From an uncultured Faecalibacterium sp. (lineage in GTDB: Bacteria > Bacillota > Clostridia > Oscillospirales > Ruminococcaceae): a stretch of 64,000 nt of DNA. The notes beneath the pieces are model-generated. The model was not told where the DNA came from. It searched no databases and saw only the letters and a list, made by a program, of their open reading frames with translations. The stretch covers positions 4,229 to 68,228 of the forward strand of contig UQDV01000011.1 in NCBI GenBank assembly GCA_900539945.1, read 5' to 3'. Shown piece after piece: positions 50,431-59,115 of this stretch. Position numbers and translations under genes: made by a program. Numbering within the stretch: the stretch's first letter is position 1; the number at the start of each line of letters is the position of its first letter.

Positions 50431-50871
50431 ATGGAAAACCAGAAAAACGACAACCTCAATCTCCTGGAAGCCGTGGTGCAGAACACCGAAATGGGCAAGA
50501 ACACGCTGGAACAGATCGTGCCGATGACCGACGACACTCAGTTCAAGGCGGAGCTGCTGCGCCAGCGCAACCTCTACCACCAACTCAATCAGGAGGCCCA
50601 CACCGCCATGGAAGCCTGCGGCGGCACCGCCCAGGGCCAGAGCGCCATGGCAAAATTCAACACGAAGATGGGCATCAGCATGAAGACCCTGACCGACAAG
50701 TCCACCCGCAACCTGGCCGAGATGCTGACCCAGGGCAGCGGCATGGGAGTGGTGGACTGCGTGAAGGCACAGAAGGACTACCCCAATGCCGCACCCGGCA
50801 CCAAGCGCCTTGCCCAGCGGCTGATGGAATTTGAAGAGGACAACCGCGTCCGGCTGGAACAGTTTTTGTAA
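50431..50871 (+). CDS. Uncharacterised all-helical protein
   Basis: A 146-residue protein predicted to be all alpha-helix. Relatives in clostridia share the pattern NLLEAVVQNTEMGKNTLEQIV, AKFNTKMGISMKTLTDKSTR and LAEMLTQGSGMGVVD, and a final FEEDNRVRLEQFL. It resembles ferritin-like or DUF2383-type four-helix proteins, but conserved metal ligands are not obvious. The ribosome site is inside a terminator-like hairpin, so translation may be limited or depend on read-through. Confidence 0.72.
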   Translation: MENQKNDNLNLLEAVVQNTEMGKNTLEQIVPMTDDTQFKAELLRQRNLYHQLNQEAHTAMEACGGTAQGQSAMAKFNTKMGISMKTLTDKSTRNLAEMLTQGSGMGVVDCVKAQKDYPNAAPGTKRLAQRLMEFEEDNRVRLEQFL

Positions 50872-50894
50872 GAAACGTTACTTGGCTGCGTGTC

Positions 50895-50997
50895 GGTAGC
50901 TTTCTCCTCGGACACGAGTCGGGCCATTCCATCGCCCGCCCTATTGCCCTGACGGGCAACAGGGTCCCACCCCAGCGGACGGTCCTCGGAGAAACTC
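50895..50997 (-). repeat. Dispersed 100-bp repeat, copy 2 (inverted)
   Basis: The reverse complement of this stretch matches 47606-47707: AGTTTCTCCGAGGACCGTCC, GGGTGGGACCCTGTTGCCC, GGGCGGGCGATGGAATGGCC and GTCCGAGGAGAAAGCTACC. The copies bracket malQ and its two neighbours in inverted orientation. Confidence 0.85.
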
Positions 50998-51038
50998 CCG
51001 GCCCACAGCCGGTACAGAGAGTATTACGTCAGAAACAC

Positions 51039-51076
51039 AAACCCCCGGCAGGGCCTGTTGAGCCTGCCGGGGGTTT
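51039..51076. terminator. Bidirectional terminator after mtnN
   Basis: AAACCCCCGGCAGG / CCTGCCGGGGGTTT (51039-51052 and 51063-51076). T-rich bases follow on the minus strand. Confidence 0.8.
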
Positions 51077-51095
51077 CATCTGGAAAAGCTGAAAA

Positions 51096-51779
51096 TCAGA
51101 GTGCTTCCACCATGGCGGCCACGATCTTCGTGGCGGTGGCAACGTACTCTGCGATGCTGAACTTCTTGACCACCAGCACCTCGTGGCCGTCCTCGTCGGC
51201 ATTGTCGCTCATGGCGCGCAGGATGACGCAGGGCACGCCGTTCTTGGCGGCGATCTGGCTCACGGCTGCACCTTCCATCTCCACGCAGTCCGGGGCGCAC
51301 TTGGCCTCGATGGCGGCCTTGGTCTCGCTGTCGCCCACGAACAGGTCGCCGGTGGCGATCTTGCCCACCAGTGCCTTGACACCGGCCTCGGCACAGGCCT
51401 TTTCGGCGGCGGCGATCAGCTCCGGGTCACCGGTGTATTCCTTCAGGAAGGGCGGGTTCTGGCAGATCATGTCCAGCTGGGCGTCGTGGTACAGCACGGT
51501 CTTGCCGATGACCACGTCGCCGATGCCGATCTTCGAGGTCATGTTGCCTGCAATGCCGGAGAAGATGATCTTCTCGGCACCGAACTTGGTGATGAGCACC
51601 TGGGTGGTGGCGGCGGCGTTGGCCTTGCCCATGCCGGCACAGCACACCACCACCTGCTTGCCTGCCAGCGTGCCCTTGTGGTACTCCACGCCGCCGTAGG
51701 GTTCCACGGTGACGTTTTCCAAGCGGGCACACAGCTGATCGACTTCATCGGGCATTGCGCCCATAATACCAAAAATCAT
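51096..51779 (-). CDS. mtnN: 5'-methylthioadenosine/S-adenosylhomocysteine nucleosidase
   Basis: Cleaves MTA and SAH to adenine and the thioribose; part of methionine salvage and AI-2 precursor formation. The 227-residue protein starts IFGIMGAMPDEVDQL (catalytic Glu12), has GMGKANAAATTQVLI, SGIAGNM, ATGDLFVGD, CVEMEGAAVSQIA (purine/ribose-binding Glu) and RAMSDNADEDG (catalytic Asp). GGAGAG lies upstream. It starts ten bases after ychF ends, so the two are cotranscribed. Confidence 0.95.
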   Translation of the reverse strand: MIFGIMGAMPDEVDQLCARLENVTVEPYGGVEYHKGTLAGKQVVVCCAGMGKANAAATTQVLITKFGAEKIIFSGIAGNMTSKIGIGDVVIGKTVLYHDAQLDMICQNPPFLKEYTGDPELIAAAEKACAEAGVKALVGKIATGDLFVGDSETKAAIEAKCAPDCVEMEGAAVSQIAAKNGVPCVILRAMSDNADEDGHEVLVVKKFSIAEYVATATKIVAAMVEAL

Positions 51780-51789
51780 AGAACTCTCC

Positions 51790-52923
51790 TTACACGTTGA
51801 ACAGGAACTCGATGACGTCGCCGTCGTTCACGACGTACTCCTTGCCTTCGGTGCGCTGCAGGCCCTTGGCCTTGACGGCGGCGTAGTCGAAGTTGTTGGC
51901 TTCCAGATCCTTGTAGCCGATGACGCTGGCGCGGATGAAGCCGCGTTCAAAATCGCTGTGGATCTTGCCGGCAGCCTGCGGGGCCTTGGTGCCCTTGCGG
52001 ATGGTCCAGGCGCGGCACTCCTTCTTGCCGTCGGTCAGGAAGGAGATCAGGCCCAGCAGGTCGTAGCTGGCGGTGATCAGGTTGTCCAGGCCGCTGGCCT
52101 CGATGCCCATCTCAGCCAGGAATTCCTTCTTCTCCTCGGGGGAGTAGTCGGCAATGTCCTCTTCGGTCTTGGCGCAGATGGGGATGTAACGGGCGCCCTC
52201 TTCCTTGGCGCGGGCGGCCACCAGCGGAACATACTTATTGTTCTCGATGCCCTCCATCAGGTCATCCTCGCCCACGTTGCAGGCGTACAGCACCGGCTTT
52301 GCGCTCAGCAGGCCCATCTCGTGCAGCACAGCCTGCTGCTCGGCGTCACCCTCGTCAAAGTCGAAGCTGCGGGCGGGCTTGCCGGCGCTCAGGTGGTCGG
52401 CAAGCTGCTGCAGCCAGGCGGCCTCGGCGGCGGCACCCTTGTTGTTGCCGCTCTTGGCGGCCTTGGCCATGCGGCCGGCGCGGTTCTGCACCACTTCCAG
52501 GTCGGACAGGATCAGCTCGTAGTCGATGGCGTCAATGTCCGAGATGGGGTCCACGGCTTCAGCCTTGGAGACGTCCTCCACCACATGGATGATGTTGTCG
52601 TCGTCAAAGCAGCGCACCACATGCACGATGGCGTCGCACTCGCGGATGTGGCCCAGGAACTTGTTGCCCAGGCCGGCACCCTGGCTGGCACCCTTCACCA
52701 GACCGGCGATGTCCACGAACTCCACGATGGCGGGGGTCTTTTTGTTGGTCTGCCACACCTCGGCCAGCTTGTCCAGACGCTTGTCCGGCACGGCCACGAT
52801 GCCGCTGTTGGGCTCGATGGTGCAGAAAGGATAGTTGGCTGCCTCCGCGTTCTTGGTGGAGGTGATGGCGTTGAACAGAGTGGACTTGCCGACGTTCGGC
52901 AGGCCGACGATACCTAACTTCAT
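51790..52923 (-). CDS. ychF: Redox-responsive ATPase/GTPase YchF (OLA1)
   Basis: A 377-residue Obg-family P-loop protein that binds ATP and ribosomes. It has G1 GLPNVGKSTL, NYPFCTIEPN, DIAGLVKGASQGAGLGN (G3) and the altered G4 NVGE of YchF, followed by the C-terminal TGS domain with AWTIRKGTKAPQAAG and the end DVIEFLFNV. Start 52923 has AAGGAG; an open frame eleven codons upstream lacks one. Confidence 0.97.
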   Translation of the reverse strand: MKLGIVGLPNVGKSTLFNAITSTKNAEAANYPFCTIEPNSGIVAVPDKRLDKLAEVWQTNKKTPAIVEFVDIAGLVKGASQGAGLGNKFLGHIRECDAIVHVVRCFDDDNIIHVVEDVSKAEAVDPISDIDAIDYELILSDLEVVQNRAGRMAKAAKSGNNKGAAAEAAWLQQLADHLSAGKPARSFDFDEGDAEQQAVLHEMGLLSAKPVLYACNVGEDDLMEGIENNKYVPLVAARAKEEGARYIPICAKTEEDIADYSPEEKKEFLAEMGIEASGLDNLITASYDLLGLISFLTDGKKECRAWTIRKGTKAPQAAGKIHSDFERGFIRASVIGYKDLEANNFDYAAVKAKGLQRTEGKEYVVNDGDVIEFLFNV

Positions 52924-52971
52924 ATAAAATACGCTCCTTACACGTTTTTTGGGCATAACAATACATCTATC

Positions 52972-53000
52972 ATTATACGCAAAGCACCGGGGGAGCGCAA
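52972..53000 (-). promoter_or_regulatory. Promoter of ychF-mtnN
   Basis: On the minus strand TTGCGC, 17 bases, TATAAT. Confidence 0.65.
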
Positions 53001-53033
53001 GCGTTTTGGCAAGATTGGCCCTTTGGGGCAGAC

Positions 53034-53071
53034 AAAAAGCCCGCCGGGGAGCAAGGCATCCCCCGACGGGC
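53034..53071 (-). terminator. Terminator of the HIT-family gene
   Basis: On the minus strand GCCCGTCGGGG / CCCCGGCGGGC (one mismatch in the stem), followed by TTTTTG. Confidence 0.75.
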
Positions 53072-53086
53072 CGGGACAGGTGAAAA

Positions 53087-53506
53087 TTACAGCAGCTTTG
53101 CGCGCAGGTCGGCGATCATGGCGTCGTACTCGGCGTCGGTCAGCAGCACCTTGGGCAGGCTGTCGCTGAAGGGCTGGCCCCAGCTCACGCCGCCCTTGTA
53201 CTTGGGCACGATGTGCACATGCACATGGGGCATGCCATCGCCGTAGGTGGCGTAGTTGATCTTGTCCGGGTGGTACAGCTCATCCAGGACCTTCGCCACC
53301 TTGGCCACGTCGGCAAAGTAACCGGCGTTCTCCTCCGGGGTCAGCTGGAAGTACTCGGTCTTGTGGCCCTTGAAGGCCACCACGCAGCGGCCCTTGTTCT
53401 TCTGGTCGCGGAACAGGTATACGATGCTGTAGGGCAGCTCGCAGACGTCCAGCATCAGAGCCTTGCGCTTTTCGTTGTCTTTTTCACAGTAAAAACATTC
53501 AGCCAT
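53087..53506 (-). CDS. HIT-family nucleotide hydrolase/transferase
   Basis: A 139-residue protein with the HIT signature HVHVHIVPK (about residues 94-102), preceded by YATYGDGMP. The N-terminal FYCEKD may hold a zinc-type Cys pair as in some HIT proteins. It probably hydrolyses a nucleoside phosphate or dinucleoside polyphosphate; the exact substrate is unknown. It has its own promoter and terminator. Confidence 0.92.
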   Translation of the reverse strand: MAECFYCEKDNEKRKALMLDVCELPYSIVYLFRDQKNKGRCVVAFKGHKTEYFQLTPEENAGYFADVAKVAKVLDELYHPDKINYATYGDGMPHVHVHIVPKYKGGVSWGQPFSDSLPKVLLTDAEYDAMIADLRAKLL

Positions 53507-53604
53507 GGGGAATACCTCTCTTCTCTCAAAACATAAAGCGGTGCGGCACCGCTTGCGATGCAGGAATGAAGCCCCGGCTTGTAGTACAAACCCGGTACGG
53601 TTTC

Positions 53605-53632
53605 AGTATACATCCCGCCCGGTAAAATGCAA
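53605..53632 (-). promoter_or_regulatory. Promoter of the HIT-family gene
   Basis: On the minus strand TTGCAT, 16 bases, TATACT, about 100 bases before the start codon. Confidence 0.55.
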
Positions 53633-53877
53633 GGAACTTTTCCCGCCCGGCGGCAATTTTGGCGGCCTGTACAAACCGGATGACGCTGTTTTGTGCGGTT
53701 TTTCGGCTCGAAGGGGCAAAAACGCGACGCTGATGCCTCGTCGACAGGAGCGGACCTGACCCGGCGAAATACATCCATCGACCGACGTGTGATGTCAGAC
53801 CGAAATGCGGCCGCCGGGCCGGGCACATCCGGATGGGCAGAAGAACGGAGCTTGTGAAAAAATCATACAAAACCTTC
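53633..53877. other. Divergent spacer between HIT gene and response regulator
   Basis: No gene or strong structure is seen; short open frames lack ribosome sites. Confidence 0.45.
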
Positions 53878-53906
53878 TTTATTTTGTCATAACTCTCCAG
53901 TATAAT
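53878..53906 (+). promoter_or_regulatory. Promoter of the OmpR-type two-component operon
   Basis: TTTATT at 53878-53883, 17 bases, consensus TATAAT at 53901-53906. The weak -35 suggests help from an activator. Confidence 0.5.
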
Positions 53907-53986
53907 AAAAGATGGAGAGCCTTTTTGACACACGGCCTGCCGCAAGCGCGGCGGCCATTGGATAGACCAGACGGGAGGAAACCTTT

Positions 53987-54685
53987 ATGGCAAACGAAAA
54001 GATCCTTGTGGTGGATGATGACGCCAACATCTGTGAGCTGCTGCGCCTGTACCTGACCAAGGAGGGCTATCAGGTCACCACGGCCGGCGACGGCGAGGAG
54101 GGCCTGGAAAAGTTCAACCAGATCAAGCCCGACATGGTGCTGCTGGATGTGATGATGCCCCGGATGGACGGCCTGGAAGTGTGCCGCCGCATCCGCAAGG
54201 CGGGCAATACCCCGGTGATGATGCTCACCGCCAAGGGCGAGACCTTTGACAAGGTGCTGGGCCTGGAGCTGGGCGCCGACGATTACATGGTCAAGCCCTT
54301 TGACGCCAAGGAAGTGGTGGCCCGCATCAAGGCGGTGCTGCGCCGCTGCCAGACCACCTCGGCTGCAGCCGAGAGCACCGAGGGCGTGATCGAGTTCGAC
54401 AACCTGCGCCTGGACATGAACAGCTATGAGCTGCGGGTCAAGGGCAAGGTGGTGGAGGCTCCGCCCAAGGAGCTGGAACTGCTCAACTGCCTGGCTTCCC
54501 ACCCCAACCGTGTGTACACCCGCGACCAGCTGCTGGACGAGGTGTGGGGCTTTGAGTATTACGGCGACAGCCGTACCATCGACGTGCACGTCAAACGCCT
54601 GCGCGAAAAGCTGGCCGGTGCTTCCGACAAGTGGGAGCTGAAAACCGTGTGGGGCGTGGGCTATAAATTCGAGGTGCGTCAGTAA
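53987..54685 (+). CDS. OmpR/PhoB-family response regulator
   Basis: A 232-residue regulator. The receiver (about 3-118) has VVDDD, phospho-acceptor Asp in VLLDVMMPRMDG, and YMVKPFD. The winged-helix domain (about 130-230) has APPKELELLNCLA, YTRDQLLDEVWG, RTIDVHVKRLREKL and VWGVGYKFEV. GGGAGGAAA lies upstream. It overlaps the sensor gene by one base (TAATG). The target genes cannot be told from this window. Confidence 0.95.
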   Translation: MANEKILVVDDDANICELLRLYLTKEGYQVTTAGDGEEGLEKFNQIKPDMVLLDVMMPRMDGLEVCRRIRKAGNTPVMMLTAKGETFDKVLGLELGADDYMVKPFDAKEVVARIKAVLRRCQTTSAAAESTEGVIEFDNLRLDMNSYELRVKGKVVEAPPKELELLNCLASHPNRVYTRDQLLDEVWGFEYYGDSRTIDVHVKRLREKLAGASDKWELKTVWGVGYKFEVRQ

Positions 54686-56205
54686 TGCGCAAGAGTATCT
54701 CGACGGCATTCTTCTCGCTGGTGTCCACCCTGATGGTGCTGGGCATCGTGCTGATGGGCTGTTCGGAATGGGTGCTGTTCAAGAATTATTTTGCCCGGGA
54801 CCGCTATGAGACGCTGGACCAGGTGGTGGGGGTCACCCGCCGCACGGCCCAGTATCTGGCCCAGCAGGCGGCGCTGCCGGAGGGCGACGAGCTGGACGCC
54901 CTGAACACCAAGCTGGAGATCATCGGCGAGAGCGCGGAGGCCTATCTGTTCTTCACCGACAACGACGGCCGGGTGCTGATCGCTTCCAGCCCGGAAATGC
55001 TCACCGCACAGGCCGTGCCGGATGAGATGATGAAGAAGGCGGCGGCCTCCGGCGCGGACTACTACCATGTGTTCGGTACGCTGGATGGGGTGCTGACCGA
55101 AAAAAGCTATATCACCGTCAGTGAGATGTGCGACGAGCGCGGCAGCCAGAGCGGCTGGATCTTTTTGTGCTCCTCCGGCAGGCAGCTCACCGAGTTCAAG
55201 CAGCAGTTCTGGTCCAACTTCCTGCTGTCGGCCTGCGTGATGCTGCTGTGCGCCAGCATCCTGACCAAGCTGTTGATGCGCAAACTCACCGACCCGCTGC
55301 AGAAGGTGACCGACGCGGCCCAGCGCTTTGGCGGCGGCGACCTGTCCGTGCGTGTGGAAGGCGTGGAAGGCGAAGGGGAAGTGGCCGACCTGGCCCGCAC
55401 TTTCAACCGCATGGCCGACAACATCCAGACCAACGACAACTCCCGGGGCCAGTTCATGGGCAACATCGCCCACGAGCTGCGCACCCCCATGACCACCATC
55501 AAGGGCTTTGTGGACGGCATGCTGGACGGCACCATCCCGCCCGACATGCAGAACCATTATCTGCAGCTGGTCAGCGAGGAGACGGGCCGTCTGGCCCGTC
55601 TGATCCAGAACATGCTGGATCTGTCCAAGCTGGAAAGCGGCGAATACCAGGTCAATGCCCGGATGTTCAACATCTGGGACACCCTCACCGGCGTGGCGCT
55701 CTCGGCCGAGCAGCGCATCAACGACGGCATGATCGAGATCGAGGGCCTGACCATGGACGAAAAGGCGCTGGTGTACGCCGACCCGGACCTGATCCATCAG
55801 GTGGTGTACAACCTGCTGGACAACGCCATCAAGTTCACCCCGGCGGGCGGCACCATCCGCTTCAGCGTGGAAAAACTGGGCCCGGAAACCGAGATCGCTG
55901 TCTGGAACTCCGGTCAGGGCATCAGCCCGGAGGCACTGCCCTATGTGTTCCAGCGCTTCTACAAGGAGGACCGCTCCCGCGGCCTGCACGCCCGCGGCGC
56001 GGGCCTGGGCCTGAACATCTGCAAGGTGCTGGTCAACCTGTCCGGCGGACAGATCCGGGTGGAGAGCCAGCAGGGCGAGTGGTGCCGGTTCGTATTCACC
56101 CTGCCCTCGCAGGCCCCGAACCCCGGCGGCATGAAGCGCCTGCCCGACGAGGCCGGCGGTGCCCCCGCCGTGGAGGACCCGGCCAGCATGAAACCGGTGG
56201 AATAA
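54685..56205 (+). CDS. Membrane sensor histidine kinase with HAMP domain
   Basis: A 506-residue sensor for the adjacent OmpR-type regulator. Two membrane segments (about 8-28 and 172-195) bracket an extracellular sensing domain of about 140 residues. A HAMP domain follows (about 196-250), then the phospho-acceptor in NIAHELRTPMTTIKGFVDGM (about residue 265) and the HATPase domain with YNLLDNAIKFTPAGG, WNSGQGISPEALPYVFQRFYK and GAGLGLNICK. The C-terminal 30 residues are Pro-rich and unlike the core. The arrangement resembles PhoR/WalK-type kinases. Confidence 0.95.
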   Translation: MRKSISTAFFSLVSTLMVLGIVLMGCSEWVLFKNYFARDRYETLDQVVGVTRRTAQYLAQQAALPEGDELDALNTKLEIIGESAEAYLFFTDNDGRVLIASSPEMLTAQAVPDEMMKKAAASGADYYHVFGTLDGVLTEKSYITVSEMCDERGSQSGWIFLCSSGRQLTEFKQQFWSNFLLSACVMLLCASILTKLLMRKLTDPLQKVTDAAQRFGGGDLSVRVEGVEGEGEVADLARTFNRMADNIQTNDNSRGQFMGNIAHELRTPMTTIKGFVDGMLDGTIPPDMQNHYLQLVSEETGRLARLIQNMLDLSKLESGEYQVNARMFNIWDTLTGVALSAEQRINDGMIEIEGLTMDEKALVYADPDLIHQVVYNLLDNAIKFTPAGGTIRFSVEKLGPETEIAVWNSGQGISPEALPYVFQRFYKEDRSRGLHARGAGLGLNICKVLVNLSGGQIRVESQQGEWCRFVFTLPSQAPNPGGMKRLPDEAGGAPAVEDPASMKPVE

Positions 56206-56209
56206 CCGC

Positions 56210-56251
56210 ACAGCCAGACTGCCCGGACGTCAGGGCGGTCTGGCTGTTTTG
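56210..56251 (+). terminator. Terminator of the two-component operon
   Basis: ACAGCCAGACTGCCC / GGGCGGTCTGGCTGT with one mismatch, followed by TTTTGTG. Confidence 0.8.
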
Positions 56252-56279
56252 TGTTTCAGGAACGGAAAATATTCTCTTT

Positions 56280-56530
56280 TGATGGCAAAAGAGAACTTGT
56301 TGGGGCGAGCCACCTCGGTTGCTGCGCGACAGCCGCAGGCTGACAGCTGCCGATGCCGGTGCCCGTAACGACCCCTCCTGTGAAAAGGCGTTTGGAGCGC
56401 TCCGCAGAGCGCGACAAACGCGAATATAAAAATAATTTTTCCGCTATTTATGGCGAAGCGCACGCGAAGCCATTTCAAATCGTCAATACGCCGCCCGCAG
56501 GGCCAAAAGAAAGAGGGCAGATGGACAAAT
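56280..56530. other. Non-coding stretch, probably a degenerate dispersed repeat
   Basis: About 250 bases with no gene. It contains GCGCTC / GAGCGC and other short hairpins, and translations of either strand (for example the LQTPFHRRG-like frame on the minus strand) look like remnants that I associate with repeated non-coding segments in Faecalibacterium. Only one copy is in this window, so repetition cannot be shown here. Confidence 0.3.
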
Positions 56531-56572
56531 CTATCCAATTACGACTTTTCGGTGAAAAACAGGCCGGCAGGT

Positions 56573-56601
56573 TTGATTTTTTGTGCGTTTTCATGTAAAC
56601 T
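56573..56601 (+). promoter_or_regulatory. Promoter of the rpe-rnf-like operon
   Basis: TTGATT at 56573-56578, 17 bases, TAAACT at 56596-56601. Confidence 0.6.
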
Positions 56602-56703
56602 AAAGATATCCATGCCCCGGTATTCCGGAAACTGCAAAACTGGAAAAATACCGGGCCTGTGAGGATAAAAACTTTTGAATATAACGGAGCGTAACGATAT
56701 ACT

Positions 56704-57354
56704 ATGGCGATTGTAAGTCCTTCGATCCTTTCGGCTGATTTTGGCAAGCTGGGCGCGGACTGCCGCACGGTGCTGGACGCCGGTGCACAGATGCTGCACT
56801 ACGACGTGATGGACGGCCATTTTGTGCCCAACATCAGCTTTGGCGTGCCGGTGCTCAAGAGCCTGCACAAGACCCTGCCGGATGCCTTTTACGATGTGCA
56901 TCTGATGATCAGCCATCCGCTGCAGTATGCAGAACCCTTCATCAAGGCCGGTGCCACCCTGTACAACTTCCATCTGGAATGCGAGGACGATATCCAGCAG
57001 ACGCTGGATGCCGTGAAGGCGCTGGGCTGCAAGACGGGCCTGACCATCAAGCCCGGCACCGCCCCGGAGGCGCTGGCCCCCTATCTGGACCAGCTGGACC
57101 TGGTGCTGGTGATGAGCGTGGAGCCCGGCTTCGGCGGCCAGAAGTTCATGCCCTCGGCACTGGACAAGCTGCGCTGGCTGAAGGCGGAGCGCGAGAAGCG
57201 CGGCCTGCACTATCTGCTGGAAGTGGACGGCGGCGTGGACGACACCACCGCCCCGCTGTGCGTGGAGGCCGGTGCCGACGTTCTGGTGGCAGGCAGTGCC
57301 GTGTTCGGCAAGGACGACAGGACCGCCGCCGTGCGCCGTCTGGCTGCCCTGTGA
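56704..57354 (+). CDS. rpe: Ribulose-phosphate 3-epimerase
   Basis: Interconverts ribulose 5-phosphate and xylulose 5-phosphate in the pentose phosphate pathway. The 216-residue TIM-barrel has SPSILSADFGKLG, YDVMDGHFVPNISFG (metal-binding His and Asp), VHLMISHP, MSVEPGFGGQKF and LEVDGGVDD, with GADVLVAGSAVFG for phosphate binding. Normal length. It is followed 13 bases later by the Rnf-D-like gene, so the two are probably cotranscribed. Confidence 0.97.
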   Translation: MAIVSPSILSADFGKLGADCRTVLDAGAQMLHYDVMDGHFVPNISFGVPVLKSLHKTLPDAFYDVHLMISHPLQYAEPFIKAGATLYNFHLECEDDIQQTLDAVKALGCKTGLTIKPGTAPEALAPYLDQLDLVLVMSVEPGFGGQKFMPSALDKLRWLKAEREKRGLHYLLEVDGGVDDTTAPLCVEAGADVLVAGSAVFGKDDRTAAVRRLAAL

Positions 57355-57367
57355 GAGGGAGCGTTGT

Positions 57368-58393
57368 ATGGATGAAGCATTGATCCGGGAGCAGGAACAG
57401 CAGCTGCAAAAGACCGGAAAATATTACAAGCACATCTGCTGGATGGCGGTGCCGCCGCTGTGCATGGCCTGCTACCTGTACGGCCTGCGCCCGCTGCTGC
57501 TGTGCGGCATTGCCATGCTCACCGGCAACCTGTGCGACCGTCTGGTGTCACTGCTGCGGCACCGCGTATATCAGAACGGCGACCTGTCCAACGAGAGCTT
57601 TGCGCTGGTGATCGCCCTGCTGATGCCGGTCACCGTGGACATCTATGTGCTGGTGGCGGCGGTGCTGGCCGGTGTGCTCATCGGCAAGGAGGTCTTTGGC
57701 GGCTACGGCAGCTACCCCTTCAACCCGGCCGCCGTGGGCTATGCCGTGGCGGCGGTGTCCTGGCCGGAACAGGTGTTCCGCTACCCGCAGCCCTATACGG
57801 CCATCCCGCTGTGGGATGCCTCCGGCGTGCCGGTGTCCAGTGCCATTGAGGACACCCTGAGCAGCGGCGGCATGCTGAACTACAACCCCATTGCCCTGAG
57901 CCTGGGCGAATACGCCGCCCCCATGGGCACCGGTGCCGCCCTGGTGCTGCTGGCCTGCGGGCTGTTCCTGTGGAGCCAGAAGGATGCCCATATGACGGCC
58001 TCGGTGAGCTTTCTGGCCACCTGCGCCCTCATCGCCTTCTTTTTCCCGCGGCAGGCGGGTCTGGCGGAAAGTGATGTGCTGGTCAACGCCCTGCCCCGTC
58101 TGCAGTGCGTGCGGGACGAGCTGCTCACCGGCGCGGTGCTGTTCAGCGCGGTGTTCCTCATCAATGAGCCCTACACCTGTGCCCACCACCGGATGGGACG
58201 CATCCTGTACGGTGTGCTGGTGGGCGGGGTAAGCATGGGCTTCCGCTATTACGGCGTGTACGAAACGGGCGTATGCTTTGCCGTGCTGGCCGTCAACAGC
58301 ATCTCGGCGTGGATCGACCGCACCGAGGTGCGGCTGTACCGTCTGCTGCACCACCTGCCCGCATCCGGTGCCGGAAAGGAGGCCGCAGAATGA
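57368..58393 (+). CDS. Rnf subunit D-like membrane protein without the FMN-binding threonine
   Basis: A 341-residue protein with about ten membrane segments, homologous to RnfD/NqrB. FALVIALLMPVTVDIYVLVAAVLAGVLIGKEVFGGYGSYPFNPAAVGY and the later GAALVLLACGLFLW follow the family. The usual SGAT-type motif that binds FMN covalently through Thr reads SSAI here (157-160), so Ile160 replaces Thr. The start at 57368 follows GAGAGGGAGC. The gene shares ATGA with the RnfE-like gene. Electron transfer as in true Rnf looks unlikely. I did not give a gene symbol for this reason. Confidence 0.85.
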   Translation: MDEALIREQEQQLQKTGKYYKHICWMAVPPLCMACYLYGLRPLLLCGIAMLTGNLCDRLVSLLRHRVYQNGDLSNESFALVIALLMPVTVDIYVLVAAVLAGVLIGKEVFGGYGSYPFNPAAVGYAVAAVSWPEQVFRYPQPYTAIPLWDASGVPVSSAIEDTLSSGGMLNYNPIALSLGEYAAPMGTGAALVLLACGLFLWSQKDAHMTASVSFLATCALIAFFFPRQAGLAESDVLVNALPRLQCVRDELLTGAVLFSAVFLINEPYTCAHHRMGRILYGVLVGGVSMGFRYYGVYETGVCFAVLAVNSISAWIDRTEVRLYRLLHHLPASGAGKEAAE

Positions 58394-59115
58394 GAAAAGC
58401 GACCGCAGAACTGATTTTGAAGGACCCCGACCGCTTTGCCCACCACGACCGCGTGTTCCTGAACAACCCCGTGGTCATGCAGGGCATGGGTCTGGCCCCG
58501 CTGGTGGTGCTGGCCACCACCGCCCATAACGGTGTGATGCTGGCGGCTGCGGTCACGCTGCTGCTGGTGCCCTCCCGCGTGCTGGCCTGCCTGCTGAGCC
58601 GTCTGTTCCCCCTGAACAGCGAGAATCCGGCCCCGGAAGAGCTGCAGAAAAAGCTGCTGCCCCGGGCCCTGGTGTACAGCCTCAGTGCCGCTGTGGTGTA
58701 TCTGGTGGCCTATCCCATCCTGAACGCTGTGTTCGGCACCAGCCTGCTGACCCTGGGCATCTACCTGCCCCTGCTGGTGGTGGAGCCGCTGCTGACCTAC
58801 CGCTTTGGCCGCGTGCAGGAAACGCTGCATAAGGCCGTGTCCAAAGGCCTGCGCATCACGGTGGGCTATGCGCTGCTGCTGATGCTGCTGGGCTGCGTGC
58901 GCGAGTGGCTGGCACTGGGCACGGTGTTCGGCACCCCGGTGGGGCACCGGGCCGTGCTGCCCATGGCCGGGATGCCGGCGGGCGGCTTTATCGTGCTGGG
59001 CGTGCTGTGCGCCGTGTGGCGTGCACTGGCAGCCCGGCGCAAGGCCTATCTGGTACGGGAAGCGCGCAGCCTTGTGGATGTGCATGCACAGAAGGAGGCG
59101 GACGGCGAGCAATGA
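58390..59115 (+). CDS. Rnf subunit E-like membrane protein lacking iron-sulfur cysteines
   Basis: A 241-residue six-helix membrane protein homologous to RnfE/NqrD. NNPVVMQGMGLAPLVV matches the first half-repeat, but Ala36 stands where RnfE has the cluster Cys (GLCP). LGIYLPLLVVEPLL matches the second, with Pro133 where Cys occurs in TNC. VREWLALGTVFG and MPAGGFIVLG are family-like. It overlaps both neighbours by four bases (ATGA), so the three Rnf-like genes are translationally coupled. Confidence 0.82.
   Translation: MRKATAELILKDPDRFAHHDRVFLNNPVVMQGMGLAPLVVLATTAHNGVMLAAAVTLLLVPSRVLACLLSRLFPLNSENPAPEELQKKLLPRALVYSLSAAVVYLVAYPILNAVFGTSLLTLGIYLPLLVVEPLLTYRFGRVQETLHKAVSKGLRITVGYALLLMLLGCVREWLALGTVFGTPVGHRAVLPMAGMPAGGFIVLGVLCAVWRALAARRKAYLVREARSLVDVHAQKEADGEQ

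Noticed and set aside
53640..53830. A possible small gene or RNA in the HIT/response-regulator spacer
   Set aside because: Open frames on both strands lack ribosome sites and the sequence shows no strong fold.
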